A stretch of DNA of 64,000 nucleotides, from NCBI GenBank assembly GCA_913775095.1, contig CAJYIW010000002.1:310001-374000 (forward strand), written 5' to 3'. Positions 9,916-18,965 of this stretch are shown piece by piece. The stretch's first letter is position 1; the number at the start of each line of letters is the position of its first letter. A program made the position numbers and the translations under genes. A model generated the notes under the pieces. It searched no databases. It saw only the letters and a list, made by a program, of their open reading frames with translations, and was not told the origin of the DNA. The stretch comes from an uncultured Siphonobacter sp. (GTDB taxonomy: Bacteria; Bacteroidota; Bacteroidia; Cytophagales; Spirosomataceae).

Positions 9916-11034
9916 ATGAAAAATAAAAGATTTCTAACAATATTTACTCAGCTGGAGAATATACATTTAATAAAAGATGTAGGGATGATGCCTTATATTC
10001 TTTATAAGTACTGTAACTATGATTCGACAATTGCAAGCTACAAGAATGGCGAATATCCGTACATACATACAGAAGTAAAGGGCGTAAGGCAGGTTTTTAT
10101 AAAAAGAGTATTTAACTGGCGTTTTCTGGATGTGTTCATTTTTATTTTGTTGAACTTTAATAAATTTGATGTTATTCAGTTTTACCATTTCAGTACTAAT
10201 AATTTTTTATGGTCTATTAGTTTTAAAATTTTGACCTTAGGTAAAGGTAAAACCTATTTAAAGTTAGACTCAGATGATAGAATTAAAGCCCTGTCATTTG
10301 ATAGTATTAAAATGAAAATTCTAAAAAAAATTATCGATAGAATAGATTTGATAACTATAGAAACAACTGAGCTTTCAGATTATTTAAGTCAAAAATGGGC
10401 AAGACCAGTAGAATATTTACCGAACGGATTTTACGGTACTAATCGGAATGATCGTGTGAGTTTCAAAGAGAAAGAAAATATTATACTAACCGTTGGTAGA
10501 ATAGGGGCAAAAGAGAAAGCAGTAGAGGTATTATGTGAAGCATTTCGTGTATTTACAGAAGAAGCAGGCAAAGAGACGTGGAAATTAATGTTAGTGGGTC
10601 CCGTAGATGAAGATTTTCAGCATAACTATCTGAAAGAATTTTTTGAAAGAAGTCCTGATCTTATAGATAGAGTAGTGATCACTGGGGGGATATCAGATAG
10701 GAGAATTATTGAAAAAACTTACAATAAGTCAAAAATTTTTGTTTTAACTTCTGAAAGGGAAAGTTTTGGTTTAGTATATCTTGAAGCTATGAGAGGAGGA
10801 TGCTACGTAGTTTCTACTAATTTAACGTCAGCCAGAGATGTAACAAAAAATGAAAAATATGGTAAATTATTTTCTATAGGAGACCATAAACAATTAGCAG
10901 AGATACTGAATTTTTTACATCAGAATGATAAAGTGATTGAGTCTAACAATGATCCGGTACAAGACTATGTATACTCTACTTATTATTGGCCAAATTTATG
11001 TATAAAGTTAGACACTCTTATATTTAAAAACTGA
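9916..11034 (+). CDS. Family 4 glycosyltransferase
   Basis: A 372-residue GT-B enzyme. The C-terminal half has the GT4 signature: ILTVGRIGAKEKAVEVLCEAF, then KIFVLTSERESFGLVYLEAMRGGCYVVSTN with the donor-binding EX7E-type motif. The N-terminal acceptor domain is divergent and AT-rich in coding. It probably adds one sugar to the repeat unit in the cytoplasm. Substrate unknown. Confidence 0.85.
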   Translation: MKNKRFLTIFTQLENIHLIKDVGMMPYILYKYCNYDSTIASYKNGEYPYIHTEVKGVRQVFIKRVFNWRFLDVFIFILLNFNKFDVIQFYHFSTNNFLWSISFKILTLGKGKTYLKLDSDDRIKALSFDSIKMKILKKIIDRIDLITIETTELSDYLSQKWARPVEYLPNGFYGTNRNDRVSFKEKENIILTVGRIGAKEKAVEVLCEAFRVFTEEAGKETWKLMLVGPVDEDFQHNYLKEFFERSPDLIDRVVITGGISDRRIIEKTYNKSKIFVLTSERESFGLVYLEAMRGGCYVVSTNLTSARDVTKNEKYGKLFSIGDHKQLAEILNFLHQNDKVIESNNDPVQDYVYSTYYWPNLCIKLDTLIFKN

Positions 11035-11041
11035 TTAAACT

Positions 11042-11935
11042 ATGGACGTTTCTGTAATCATTGTTAATTATCGTACTAAAGAGTTAACCATTCAAGCTAT
11101 TCAATCTATCTATACATACACAGTAGATATAAACTTTGAAATTATAGTAGTTGACAATCATTCCAAGGACGGTTCTCTGGAAAGTATAAAGTTAAAATTT
11201 CCTAATGTAATTTATATCGATAATGAGGTGAATAATGGATTTGGTAGAGCAAATAACCAGGCAGCTAAGATAGCGAAAGGAAAATATATATTTTTGTTGA
11301 ATTCCGACGCTTATATTCAGGACAATGCATTATTGACTTTCTTTAACTACATGGAGAAAGAAGAAAATAATAATGTTGCGATGTGTGGAGGAGCTCTGTA
11401 TACTGGTCAGAATTTTGAAACTATGTCATATGGAAATTTTCCGTCAGTATGGGAAGCATTTTCGTCCGTAGGTTTTTATTTATTATATAAAAATTACTAC
11501 ATGAAACACATTGCTGCTGGGGTTACGAACAAAGGTAATTCTATCAAGAGTGTTGACTATATAACCGGAGCTGATATGTTCATACGCAAAGATATATTTA
11601 ACGCTATTGGAGGTTTTGATGAAGATTTTTTTATGTATTATGAAGATACAGAAATTTGCTTTAGATTAAAGAAATACGGATACACATTAAGTATAATTCC
11701 GTCCGTAGAAATAATACATTTAGTAAGTGTATATAGAGAAAAAAATAAAGAGATAAACTACGATAAAGTAAAATTAATAGCAAAAAGCAGAAAAATGTTT
11801 TTTAAAAAATGTTACGGTAGAATGCAGGCCGAGCTTTCAAAACTGTTTTATTCACTTCAGATTGTTTTGTTAGGGTTAATTGGCAAGGATAAACAGCCTT
11901 ATTGGAAAAAGGCTTGGATTCAACTGACTGTGTAG
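11042..11935 (+). CDS. Family 2 glycosyltransferase, rhamnosyltransferase-like
   Basis: A 297-residue GT-A enzyme. It opens VSVIIVNYRTKELTIQAIQSI, has VVDNHSKDGS and the metal-binding LNSDA, then GADMFIRKDIFNAIGGFDEDFFMYYEDTEICFRLKKYGY, which is the usual signature of WbbL-type transferases. A short C-terminal tail carries a hydrophobic patch. It starts 7 nt after the GT4 gene. The rhamnosyltransferase similarity is at family level only. Confidence 0.87.
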   Translation: MDVSVIIVNYRTKELTIQAIQSIYTYTVDINFEIIVVDNHSKDGSLESIKLKFPNVIYIDNEVNNGFGRANNQAAKIAKGKYIFLLNSDAYIQDNALLTFFNYMEKEENNNVAMCGGALYTGQNFETMSYGNFPSVWEAFSSVGFYLLYKNYYMKHIAAGVTNKGNSIKSVDYITGADMFIRKDIFNAIGGFDEDFFMYYEDTEICFRLKKYGYTLSIIPSVEIIHLVSVYREKNKEINYDKVKLIAKSRKMFFKKCYGRMQAELSKLFYSLQIVLLGLIGKDKQPYWKKAWIQLTV

Positions 11936-12035
11936 TGATGAAAAAGCACAGCAAGTACAAAAGTTTGATTCTTTGAGTAGATATGTTAATCCAACGTTCT
12001 ATAGTAGGTTCTTATGAATTTTCTGGTTAATTGAA

Positions 12036-13154
12036 ATGCTATACTACTTAGTTTTTTTTATTTTATCTCTTTGCGTGATTCTTGATGCTAATAACGTATC
12101 TAAATCCCGTAAAGTGTGGCTTTATGCTTCATTCGTTATTTTCTTTATATTATTAAGTGGACTAAGATGGCGTACTGGAAGTGACTGGGATGCGTACCAT
12201 TTTTTCTATACCCAATATGATCCGAGTATACTATGGTTCAATATCGCCATGGATCCAGGATTTGGGAAAATGATACATTTTTTAAGAATTTTTTCTAAAG
12301 ATTTTACTTTCTATTTATTATTTATTGCCTGTATAACTATTAGTTTAAAAAGTATATTTTTTTATAAATATACAGATGCCCTATTCTTGGCATTAATTAT
12401 ATATTGGTCTAATTTTCTAGCAGATATTACGCCAGTCAGGCAGTCTTTAGCTATCAGTATTTGTTTTATTTCTACAACTTTTATTATCAATAAAAAGCCA
12501 TTCTATTTTATTTTATTAGTTTTTATAGCTATGCAGATGCACGTTTCTGCATTTATATATCTACTAGCTTATCCCATCTATTATCTTAAATGGAGTGTTA
12601 GATCTAAAATATTTTTTTTAGTATTATCCGTGGTTCTCGGATTAGCCGGTTCAGCTACAATTGTTTTGACCAGCTTTAGTCAATTTTTGCCAAGTGGTGC
12701 CGGTGACATTTCACTTGTCGCAGCTAAAGCTGATCATTACTTGAGGGCAGGTAGTGATAAGACTTATGGAAATGGGTTCAATAAAACGCAGCAAATTCTT
12801 GCTGGCATTGTAAAAAGGGGTGTTGTTATTCCTATTTTTCTGTATTTCCAAGATAAGATTAAATTTAGAAATAATACTTATAATGGTTTTTTAAATATTT
12901 TCGTTTTTGGAAATGTAATTTATTTCATCGTTGCTGATTTTTTAACCATTCAGAGGATGATTACTTATTTTTATCCCTTTGAGATTTTGTTAATCTGTTA
13001 TGTTTTTGAATTTTATTCTAATAAAAAAGTTTCGCTATCTCTAATTCTTTCTTATTCGCTCGTTAAGCTTGTTTATTATATTACATCCGCCTCAGACCTG
13101 CTAGTTCCATATTATTCTATATTTTCTAACACGTTCTATCGGGAAAAATTTTAG
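12036..13154 (+). CDS. EpsG/Wzy-like polysaccharide polymerase
   Basis: A 372-residue integral membrane protein with about 10 hydrophobic segments. The conserved block near the N-terminus, GLRWRTGSDWDAYHFFY, matches the EpsG family of Wzy-like polymerases, and TPVRQSLAISICF matches the second conserved block. It would join repeat units on the periplasmic side. About 100 nt of non-coding, AT-rich sequence separates it from the upstream glycosyltransferase; no terminator is visible there, so it can be the same transcript. Confidence 0.85.
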   Translation: MLYYLVFFILSLCVILDANNVSKSRKVWLYASFVIFFILLSGLRWRTGSDWDAYHFFYTQYDPSILWFNIAMDPGFGKMIHFLRIFSKDFTFYLLFIACITISLKSIFFYKYTDALFLALIIYWSNFLADITPVRQSLAISICFISTTFIINKKPFYFILLVFIAMQMHVSAFIYLLAYPIYYLKWSVRSKIFFLVLSVVLGLAGSATIVLTSFSQFLPSGAGDISLVAAKADHYLRAGSDKTYGNGFNKTQQILAGIVKRGVVIPIFLYFQDKIKFRNNTYNGFLNIFVFGNVIYFIVADFLTIQRMITYFYPFEILLICYVFEFYSNKKVSLSLILSYSLVKLVYYITSASDLLVPYYSIFSNTFYREKF

Positions 13155-13156
13155 TA

Positions 13157-14356
13157 ATGATCTATTTAGTAGATTTACTCTCTATTGGTAATTCACATCT
13201 CATGTATAACTATTCAGTTATACGGTTATTTAGATATTTATATCCCGATCAGAAGATAGTGTTTTACTCTGAAGAAACTCATCAGGATCTTGTTAGGGAA
13301 TTACTTGATACGAAGGATAATGATTATGTAATTTATAAAAAAATAAAATTATCGTTTACCGTAAAAATGAGTTTTAAAAAACTTAGAAGTTTTTTCTCTA
13401 ATCTATATCAAAACATAGGTTTGCTTAGAACTATTATATCTGAAATGAAACGTACTTCCAGTACGGAGTTGTTCATATGCACTAGTCCTATTTTATCTTT
13501 ACTAAACTTCAAATATTTTGATACTAGAAATATAAATGTACTTATTACTTTACACGGAGAAGTAGAGTATATTTTTAATCAAAAGACATTTAGAGATAAA
13601 GTTATAGGGAATCTGTATGCCAGACTTCTAAAGTCAAATAATAGTAATTTTAAGTTTTTGTTACTTACCAAAATATCTAAGAGTATTCTTTTACAGCGAT
13701 TTCACTCATTAAATAATCGATTAGTAGATATTAATCATCCTTACCATTTTTTAGAGAAGGATGATTATTCCATTAATGATACGTCTACCATCCATATTGG
13801 ACACATTGGCAGTATGGGCCTCAGGAAAAATAGTCAATACTTGTATCTACTGGCTGAAAGTATAAAAGACTATATTTTAACGAATAGTATCAGTTTATAT
13901 AGTATAGGAGCCCTGGAAAACAATATTTTGCCTTACAGGAATGACTTAGTGAATGATTTTACTTCTATTAATAAAGACCAGTACATTAGCCGCGATATTT
14001 ATTCTAAAATGATTAATAATTTAAATTATAGTATATTTTTTTTTGGTGAAGATCAATTTTTATTTAGGGCAAGTGGAGCCCTTCTCGACGCTATTCAATA
14101 CGAGAAGCCATTTATTTGCTTAAAGCATCCTTATTTTGAATATCTTTTTACCATTGGCGGAGATGTAGGTTTTATGTGCGAAACATTAGATGACATCAAA
14201 AGATTAGTGGTGGATTTAGCTAACAAGGATCAGTCCTTGTTGGACAGGTATGCTAGTCAGGTCTATAATTTACACAAATTAAAAAATCTCTTTACTATAG
14301 AAACGGTAGCATTGGATTTTATTAATCAGTATAAAAATATTTCAATTCTACAGTAA
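13157..14356 (+). CDS. Divergent glycosyltransferase-like protein of the polysaccharide locus
   Basis: A 399-residue protein that I cannot place in a named family. It lies 2 nt after the polymerase gene and 2 nt before a GT2 gene. The C-terminal half has a GT-B-like rhythm: a beta-strand with HIGHIGSMGLRKNSQYL, a later SGALLDAIQYEKPFICLKHPYF segment in the position of the donor-binding motif, then a helix. The N-terminal half begins MIYLVDLLSIGNSHLMYNYS and has no obvious signal or membrane segment. It is among the most AT-rich genes here. A cytoplasmic glycosyltransferase is the best guess from context and fold pattern. Confidence 0.6.
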   Translation: MIYLVDLLSIGNSHLMYNYSVIRLFRYLYPDQKIVFYSEETHQDLVRELLDTKDNDYVIYKKIKLSFTVKMSFKKLRSFFSNLYQNIGLLRTIISEMKRTSSTELFICTSPILSLLNFKYFDTRNINVLITLHGEVEYIFNQKTFRDKVIGNLYARLLKSNNSNFKFLLLTKISKSILLQRFHSLNNRLVDINHPYHFLEKDDYSINDTSTIHIGHIGSMGLRKNSQYLYLLAESIKDYILTNSISLYSIGALENNILPYRNDLVNDFTSINKDQYISRDIYSKMINNLNYSIFFFGEDQFLFRASGALLDAIQYEKPFICLKHPYFEYLFTIGGDVGFMCETLDDIKRLVVDLANKDQSLLDRYASQVYNLHKLKNLFTIETVALDFINQYKNISILQ

Positions 14357-14358
14357 TT

Positions 14359-15249
14359 ATGATCTCTGTATTTACGCCAGCTTATAATAGATCTACTTAT
14401 CTGGGTAGGTTATACCAAAGCTTGTTACGACAAAGCAATACCGATTTTGAATGGATCATTGTAGATGATGGAAGTACAGATGACACTCAAGAAACGGTTG
14501 CCGGGCTTATAGCTGAAAATAAAATTGCTATAAAATACTGTAAACAAATTAATTCTGGTAAACACATAGCAATTAATAAAGGTCTGTCCTTAGCCTCTGG
14601 AATTCTTTTTTTTATAGTAGATAGTGATGATTATCTTACCGATGATTCATTAGCTAAGATTTGGTTGTATTGGAATAAATTAACTTTACACCCTGATTTA
14701 AGTTCCTTTGCCGGACTATGTGGTACTAAGATATTTGAAGACGGTTCAGTTATTGGCGGAGAGAACACATATTCAGTGTTAGAGCTAACTATGTTTGATT
14801 ATCGTTATCGAAAAAATATTAAAGGTGATAAAGCTGAAGTATTTATAACTGAAGTTCTTAGAAAGTTTCCATTTCCGGTAATATCGGATGAAAGATTCTG
14901 TTCAGAAGTTTTGGTATGGAATCGATTAAGTACTTCTTATAAATTACTTTTCTTTAACGAACCTATTTACATTGCCGAATACTTAGAAGGAGGATTGACG
15001 CATAGTTCATTAAAGGTCAGGATTAAAAATCCCAAGTATACCACTTTGGTGTATAAGGAAATGGCAAATTATAGTGAATTGCCGATCTTAACCAGGATAA
15101 AATCAGTTATTAACTATTGGAGATTTAGTTTTTATATAAAGGAAACGCTATTCAAAAAAAACAATTTTTTGCAATTCAAGTTGGGAGTATTATTGTATCC
15201 ATTAGGCCTTTTAATGTACTTTAATGATCAAAGGAGAATGAGAAAATAG
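14359..15249 (+). CDS. Family 2 glycosyltransferase
   Basis: A 296-residue GT-A enzyme. It starts MISVFTPAYNRSTYLGRLYQSLLRQ, has IIVDDGSTDDTQE and the metal-binding VDSDDYL. The GKHIAINKGLSLA segment is typical of the nucleotide pocket. The C-terminal tail has aromatic and basic residues. The start codon lies 2 nt after the previous stop, so tight coupling is likely. Sugar specificity unknown. Confidence 0.88.
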   Translation: MISVFTPAYNRSTYLGRLYQSLLRQSNTDFEWIIVDDGSTDDTQETVAGLIAENKIAIKYCKQINSGKHIAINKGLSLASGILFFIVDSDDYLTDDSLAKIWLYWNKLTLHPDLSSFAGLCGTKIFEDGSVIGGENTYSVLELTMFDYRYRKNIKGDKAEVFITEVLRKFPFPVISDERFCSEVLVWNRLSTSYKLLFFNEPIYIAEYLEGGLTHSSLKVRIKNPKYTTLVYKEMANYSELPILTRIKSVINYWRFSFYIKETLFKKNNFLQFKLGVLLYPLGLLMYFNDQRRMRK

Positions 15250-15253
15250 TATC

Positions 15254-16345
15254 ATGAAAGTTCTACATATTATTAATGTTTTAGCAACTGGTGGAGCAGA
15301 GAAACTTTTGGTAGAAATGTTACCAGAGTTTGAGAAACGTGGCATAGATGTATATCTATTGATTTTTGATGGAAAAGATACAATTTTTTTGCAGATACTT
15401 AAGCACGCTGGCTTCAAAAAATACCAAAGTCTAGGAGTAGATATTAACCTATATAATCCATTGATTATTTTTAAATTAATTCCATTTTTTAAGAAATTCG
15501 ATGTTATTCATACCCATTTATTTCAACCTCAATATTTTGCATCTATTGCGAAATGGCTTTCCGGTTCGAAAACAAAATTAGTTACCACAGAACATAATAC
15601 TATCAATAGAAGGAGAGACTATACCCTTTTTAAAATTTTAGACAGGATCATCTATAGCAAATATGATAAGATCATTGCCGTAGCTGATATCACATACGCT
15701 ACTCTTAGAGATCATTTAAGGTACCCAGATTCTGATCATATAGTAATGATACCTAACGGAATTAAAGTAAATGATTTTTATGAAGTTGAACCGGCTAATA
15801 TTGAATCATTAACGGGACTTAGCAACGAAGGCTTGAAATTTATTGCCATGGTTGCCCGATTTATTCCTCCCAAAGATCAGTCTACCGTTATCAAGTCGTT
15901 GAAAAGGCTACCCGATCACTTTCATTTATTGCTTGTCGGTGAAGGTCCTGCTATGGAAGATTGTAAAAAATTAGCCCTAACCCTTGGAGTTTTTGAGCGG
16001 GTGCATTTTTTAGGACGACGGAAAGATGTTGCCCATATTCTTAAGTCGGCAGACGTCATCGTTATGTCGTCTTTTAATGAAGGTTTGTCCTTGTCATCTT
16101 TAGAAGGTCTGGCCTCTGGAAAACCGGTTTTAGCTTCTGATGTGATTGGCCTTAGAGAAGTTGTTCAGGGAGCAGGTATTTTATTTGAATATGGGAATGA
16201 TGAACAGCTTGCCAGTCAAATTTACCAGGTATGTACTGATAGTAACCTTTACGATCGTACAGTTCAGGCTTGTTTGAGTCGTGTTCAACAATATGATATT
16301 TCAATTATGGTAGACCGATACATTGATTTATATCGATCTCTCTAA
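15254..16345 (+). CDS. Family 4 glycosyltransferase
   Basis: A 363-residue GT-B enzyme of the GT4 type. The N-terminal acceptor domain has the glycine-rich NVLATGGAEKLLVEML loop and FDVIHTHLFQPQYFA; the C-terminal domain has FIAMVARFIPPKDQSTVIKSL, LLLVGEGP and the donor motif SSFNEGLSLSSLEGLASGKPVLASD. The gene starts 4 nt after the preceding one. It fits a cytoplasmic transferase acting on the lipid-linked oligosaccharide. Confidence 0.9.
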   Translation: MKVLHIINVLATGGAEKLLVEMLPEFEKRGIDVYLLIFDGKDTIFLQILKHAGFKKYQSLGVDINLYNPLIIFKLIPFFKKFDVIHTHLFQPQYFASIAKWLSGSKTKLVTTEHNTINRRRDYTLFKILDRIIYSKYDKIIAVADITYATLRDHLRYPDSDHIVMIPNGIKVNDFYEVEPANIESLTGLSNEGLKFIAMVARFIPPKDQSTVIKSLKRLPDHFHLLLVGEGPAMEDCKKLALTLGVFERVHFLGRRKDVAHILKSADVIVMSSFNEGLSLSSLEGLASGKPVLASDVIGLREVVQGAGILFEYGNDEQLASQIYQVCTDSNLYDRTVQACLSRVQQYDISIMVDRYIDLYRSL

Positions 16346-16387
16346 TCTCATTCTATTCACTTTTGATTACCTTTTATCTTCAATTAT

Positions 16388-17497
16388 ATGAAAATTGTTC
16401 AGATTATTACGTTAGGTCATGAATTGTATGGTGCCCAAAAAAACGTGCTCGATTTATGTGAACATTTTCAGAAAAAGGGTAATCAAGTAACTTTAATTGT
16501 TGGTACGAAAGGTAAACTTACAGAAGCTGCTGAAAAGTCTGGGATTAGAATCGTTCATTTGAGGAGTCTGATTCGTTCTATAAATCCAGTTACTGATTAC
16601 AAGGGTTTTCGTGATTTAATACGGATTCTAAAAGAAATTAAACCTGACATTGTCGCTTCTCATTCCAGTAAGGCTGGGATTATTGCTCGATTAGCTTGTT
16701 CTTATCTGAAAATTCCCAACGTGTTTACCGCTCATGGTTGGTCTTTTGCGAAAGGTATTCCTGAAAAGCAGCGAAAAATCTATTTGCAAATTGAAAAATG
16801 GGTTGCTAAAAGAACCGATCAGGTTATTGCTGTTTCTGAAGCGAATATGCTATTGGCAAAAGAATGCAATGTGATGAGTTTATCAAAAATCCATGTCATC
16901 CCTTATGGTGTATTACCTCAGCCAAGAACCGATAGCTATCGTTTGCCAGCGGATTCTTCTCCTTTGGTTTTAACCATGTCTGCTCGTTTTTCTCATCAGA
17001 AAGATCACCTGACTTTAATCAAAGCACTGGCAGAACTGAAGCATTACAATTGGCAGTTAAATCTTTTAGGTGACGGCGAATTACAGCCCGGTATCCAGGC
17101 TCTGGTTCAGGAATCAGGAATATCTGATCGCGTCCACTTTGCCGGTAATGTTTCTAACGTACTCGACTACCTTCAGCAAACGCATATATTCGTTTTAATC
17201 ACTAATTGGGAAGGCCTTCCCATTTCAATACTGGAGGCTTTATCCCTGTCATTACCAGTGATTGCTTCCGATGTCGATGGAATTAAAGAAGAAGTAATTG
17301 ATGAATATAATGGCTTTCTAATTAATCAGGGTGATGTAGAACAGTTGGTTAACAAATTGAGCCTTGTTTTTAATAAGCCAGAATTGTTAATAGAATTTTC
17401 TAAGCATTCACTAGAGCATTTTGAAAAGAACTTCCGCCTGGATTTGATGCTTAAGCGAACCGAGAGCCTTTATGAACAGATGATTCAAACGAACTAG
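16388..17497 (+). CDS. Family 4 glycosyltransferase
   Basis: A 369-residue GT-B enzyme with a classic GT4 plan: IITLGHELYGAQKNVLDLC at the start, KPDIVASHSSKAGIIARLA and VFTAHGWSF in the acceptor domain, then MSARFSHQKDHLTLIKAL, LLGDGEL and ITNWEGLPISILEALSLSLPVIASD in the donor domain. Base composition is closer to the genome background than the genes before it. It ends 1 nt from the end of the convergent dehydrogenase gene, with no terminator between them. Confidence 0.9.
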   Translation: MKIVQIITLGHELYGAQKNVLDLCEHFQKKGNQVTLIVGTKGKLTEAAEKSGIRIVHLRSLIRSINPVTDYKGFRDLIRILKEIKPDIVASHSSKAGIIARLACSYLKIPNVFTAHGWSFAKGIPEKQRKIYLQIEKWVAKRTDQVIAVSEANMLLAKECNVMSLSKIHVIPYGVLPQPRTDSYRLPADSSPLVLTMSARFSHQKDHLTLIKALAELKHYNWQLNLLGDGELQPGIQALVQESGISDRVHFAGNVSNVLDYLQQTHIFVLITNWEGLPISILEALSLSLPVIASDVDGIKEEVIDEYNGFLINQGDVEQLVNKLSLVFNKPELLIEFSKHSLEHFEKNFRLDLMLKRTESLYEQMIQTN

Positions 17498-17498
17498 G

Positions 17499-18803
17499 TC
17501 AGAGTCTGGCGGTTACCAAAGCCTGATCAAGTACGGACTTTACATCGTATATAATGGTGTTTTCATTTTTGATGGAGTCCCAACAGAGGCTCAGAAAGGG
17601 TTGATGGGCAACAGCCAGTATAATAGAATCATAAGTACCTGAAGGTTGTGAAATCAGACGAATGGATAGTTCCTGATAAACTGTTTCAGCCGAAGCAACC
17701 GGATCCCAGACTTCTACTTTTAGCCCAAATTCTTTTAATTCACGTATGACATCAATGACTTTGCTGTTACGGATATCCGGGCAATTTTCTTTATAAGTGA
17801 TTCCCAGAATCAATACCCGGCTTCCGTCAATTTTGTGGCCTTTGCGAATCATTAATTTTACGACCTTGTTGGCAATGTAAACGCCCATTTGGTCATTGAT
17901 TCTTCTTCCCGATAATAATACCTGCGGATGATAGCCAACGCTTTCGGCTTTGTGGAGCAAATAATACGGATCTACCCCGATGCAATGCCCGCCCACCAAG
18001 CCTGGTTTGAAGTTCAGAAAATTCCACTTTGTAGCGGCCGCTTCCAGTACATCGTGCGTATCAATGTTGAGCTTGTCGAAGAGTAAAGCCAGTTCATTCA
18101 TGAAGGAGATATTGACATCTCGCTGGGCGTTCTCTATGGCTTTGCTGGCTTCTGCTACCCGAATAGAGCTGGCTTTGAAGGTCCCTGCCGTAATAACTCT
18201 TTTGTAAAGTTGATCTATAAACTCAGCTACTTCTGGCGTAGAGCCCGAAGTTACTTTTCTGATGCTCGTGATAGGCCGGGTTGGGTCGCCCGGATTAATG
18301 CGTTCCGGTGAATAGCCACAGAAAAAATCCTGATTGAAAATCAATCCACTTTCCTTTTCCAGAATAGGAACGCATTCTTCTTCCGTACAGCCGGGATAGA
18401 CCGTAGATTCATAGATAACTATACTATTTTTTTTGAGTAGTTTTCCTATGCCCCGACTGGCATTTTGCAAAAAACTGAGGTCGGGACGTTTGGACACATC
18501 AACCGGAGTAGGTACTGCAATAATGAAAATATCTGCCCCCTGAAGCTCTTCTATTTTAGTAGTAAAGTTCAGAAAAATAGCTTCCGCTATCTGTTCATTA
18601 CTTAATTCCTGCGTATAGTCTATACCATTAAGTAGTTCTCTGATTCTTAAGTAATTAATATCATATCCTAACGTCTGAAAATGCTTACCAAAAGCGACGG
18701 ACAGGGGAAGTCCCACATAACCCAATCCAATAATGGCAATCTTTAAATCATTACGTATAGTATTTAATTTTTTTTTTTGTTCTTCTAAGTAATTGGTAAT
18801 CAT
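17499..18803 (-). CDS. UDP-N-acetylhexosamine 6-dehydrogenase (TviB/WecC family)
   Basis: A 434-residue NAD-dependent nucleotide-sugar dehydrogenase that oxidises C6 to a carboxylate, giving an acidic sugar for the polysaccharide. The N-terminal Rossmann motif GLGYVGLP is at residues 26-33. The family segment YESTVYPGCTEE is present, and the catalytic cysteine is C274 in GGHCIGVDPYYL. The C-terminal UDP-binding domain has LGITYKENCPDIRNSK. The pattern is closest to TviB-type UDP-GlcNAc dehydrogenases; WecC-type ManNAc specificity is possible. It is transcribed against the glycosyltransferases, with the intergenic region 18804-18965 shared with the divergent sugar transferase. Confidence 0.88.
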   Translation of the reverse strand: MITNYLEEQKKKLNTIRNDLKIAIIGLGYVGLPLSVAFGKHFQTLGYDINYLRIRELLNGIDYTQELSNEQIAEAIFLNFTTKIEELQGADIFIIAVPTPVDVSKRPDLSFLQNASRGIGKLLKKNSIVIYESTVYPGCTEEECVPILEKESGLIFNQDFFCGYSPERINPGDPTRPITSIRKVTSGSTPEVAEFIDQLYKRVITAGTFKASSIRVAEASKAIENAQRDVNISFMNELALLFDKLNIDTHDVLEAAATKWNFLNFKPGLVGGHCIGVDPYYLLHKAESVGYHPQVLLSGRRINDQMGVYIANKVVKLMIRKGHKIDGSRVLILGITYKENCPDIRNSKVIDVIRELKEFGLKVEVWDPVASAETVYQELSIRLISQPSGTYDSIILAVAHQPFLSLCWDSIKNENTIIYDVKSVLDQALVTARL

Positions 18804-18965
18804 AATTAATTTTTTAAGAATTGTTAAGAAACGGGTTGGAGGTATGAATGCTGTCGTTTACATTAGCGTCAATAATCCCGCATTTGTAAGTTCCCTCTGT
18901 TCAAATTTGAGCTATTATTTTGAATTGTTGACTTCCTTCTCCTTGGGGACGAAATTAATTTATCT

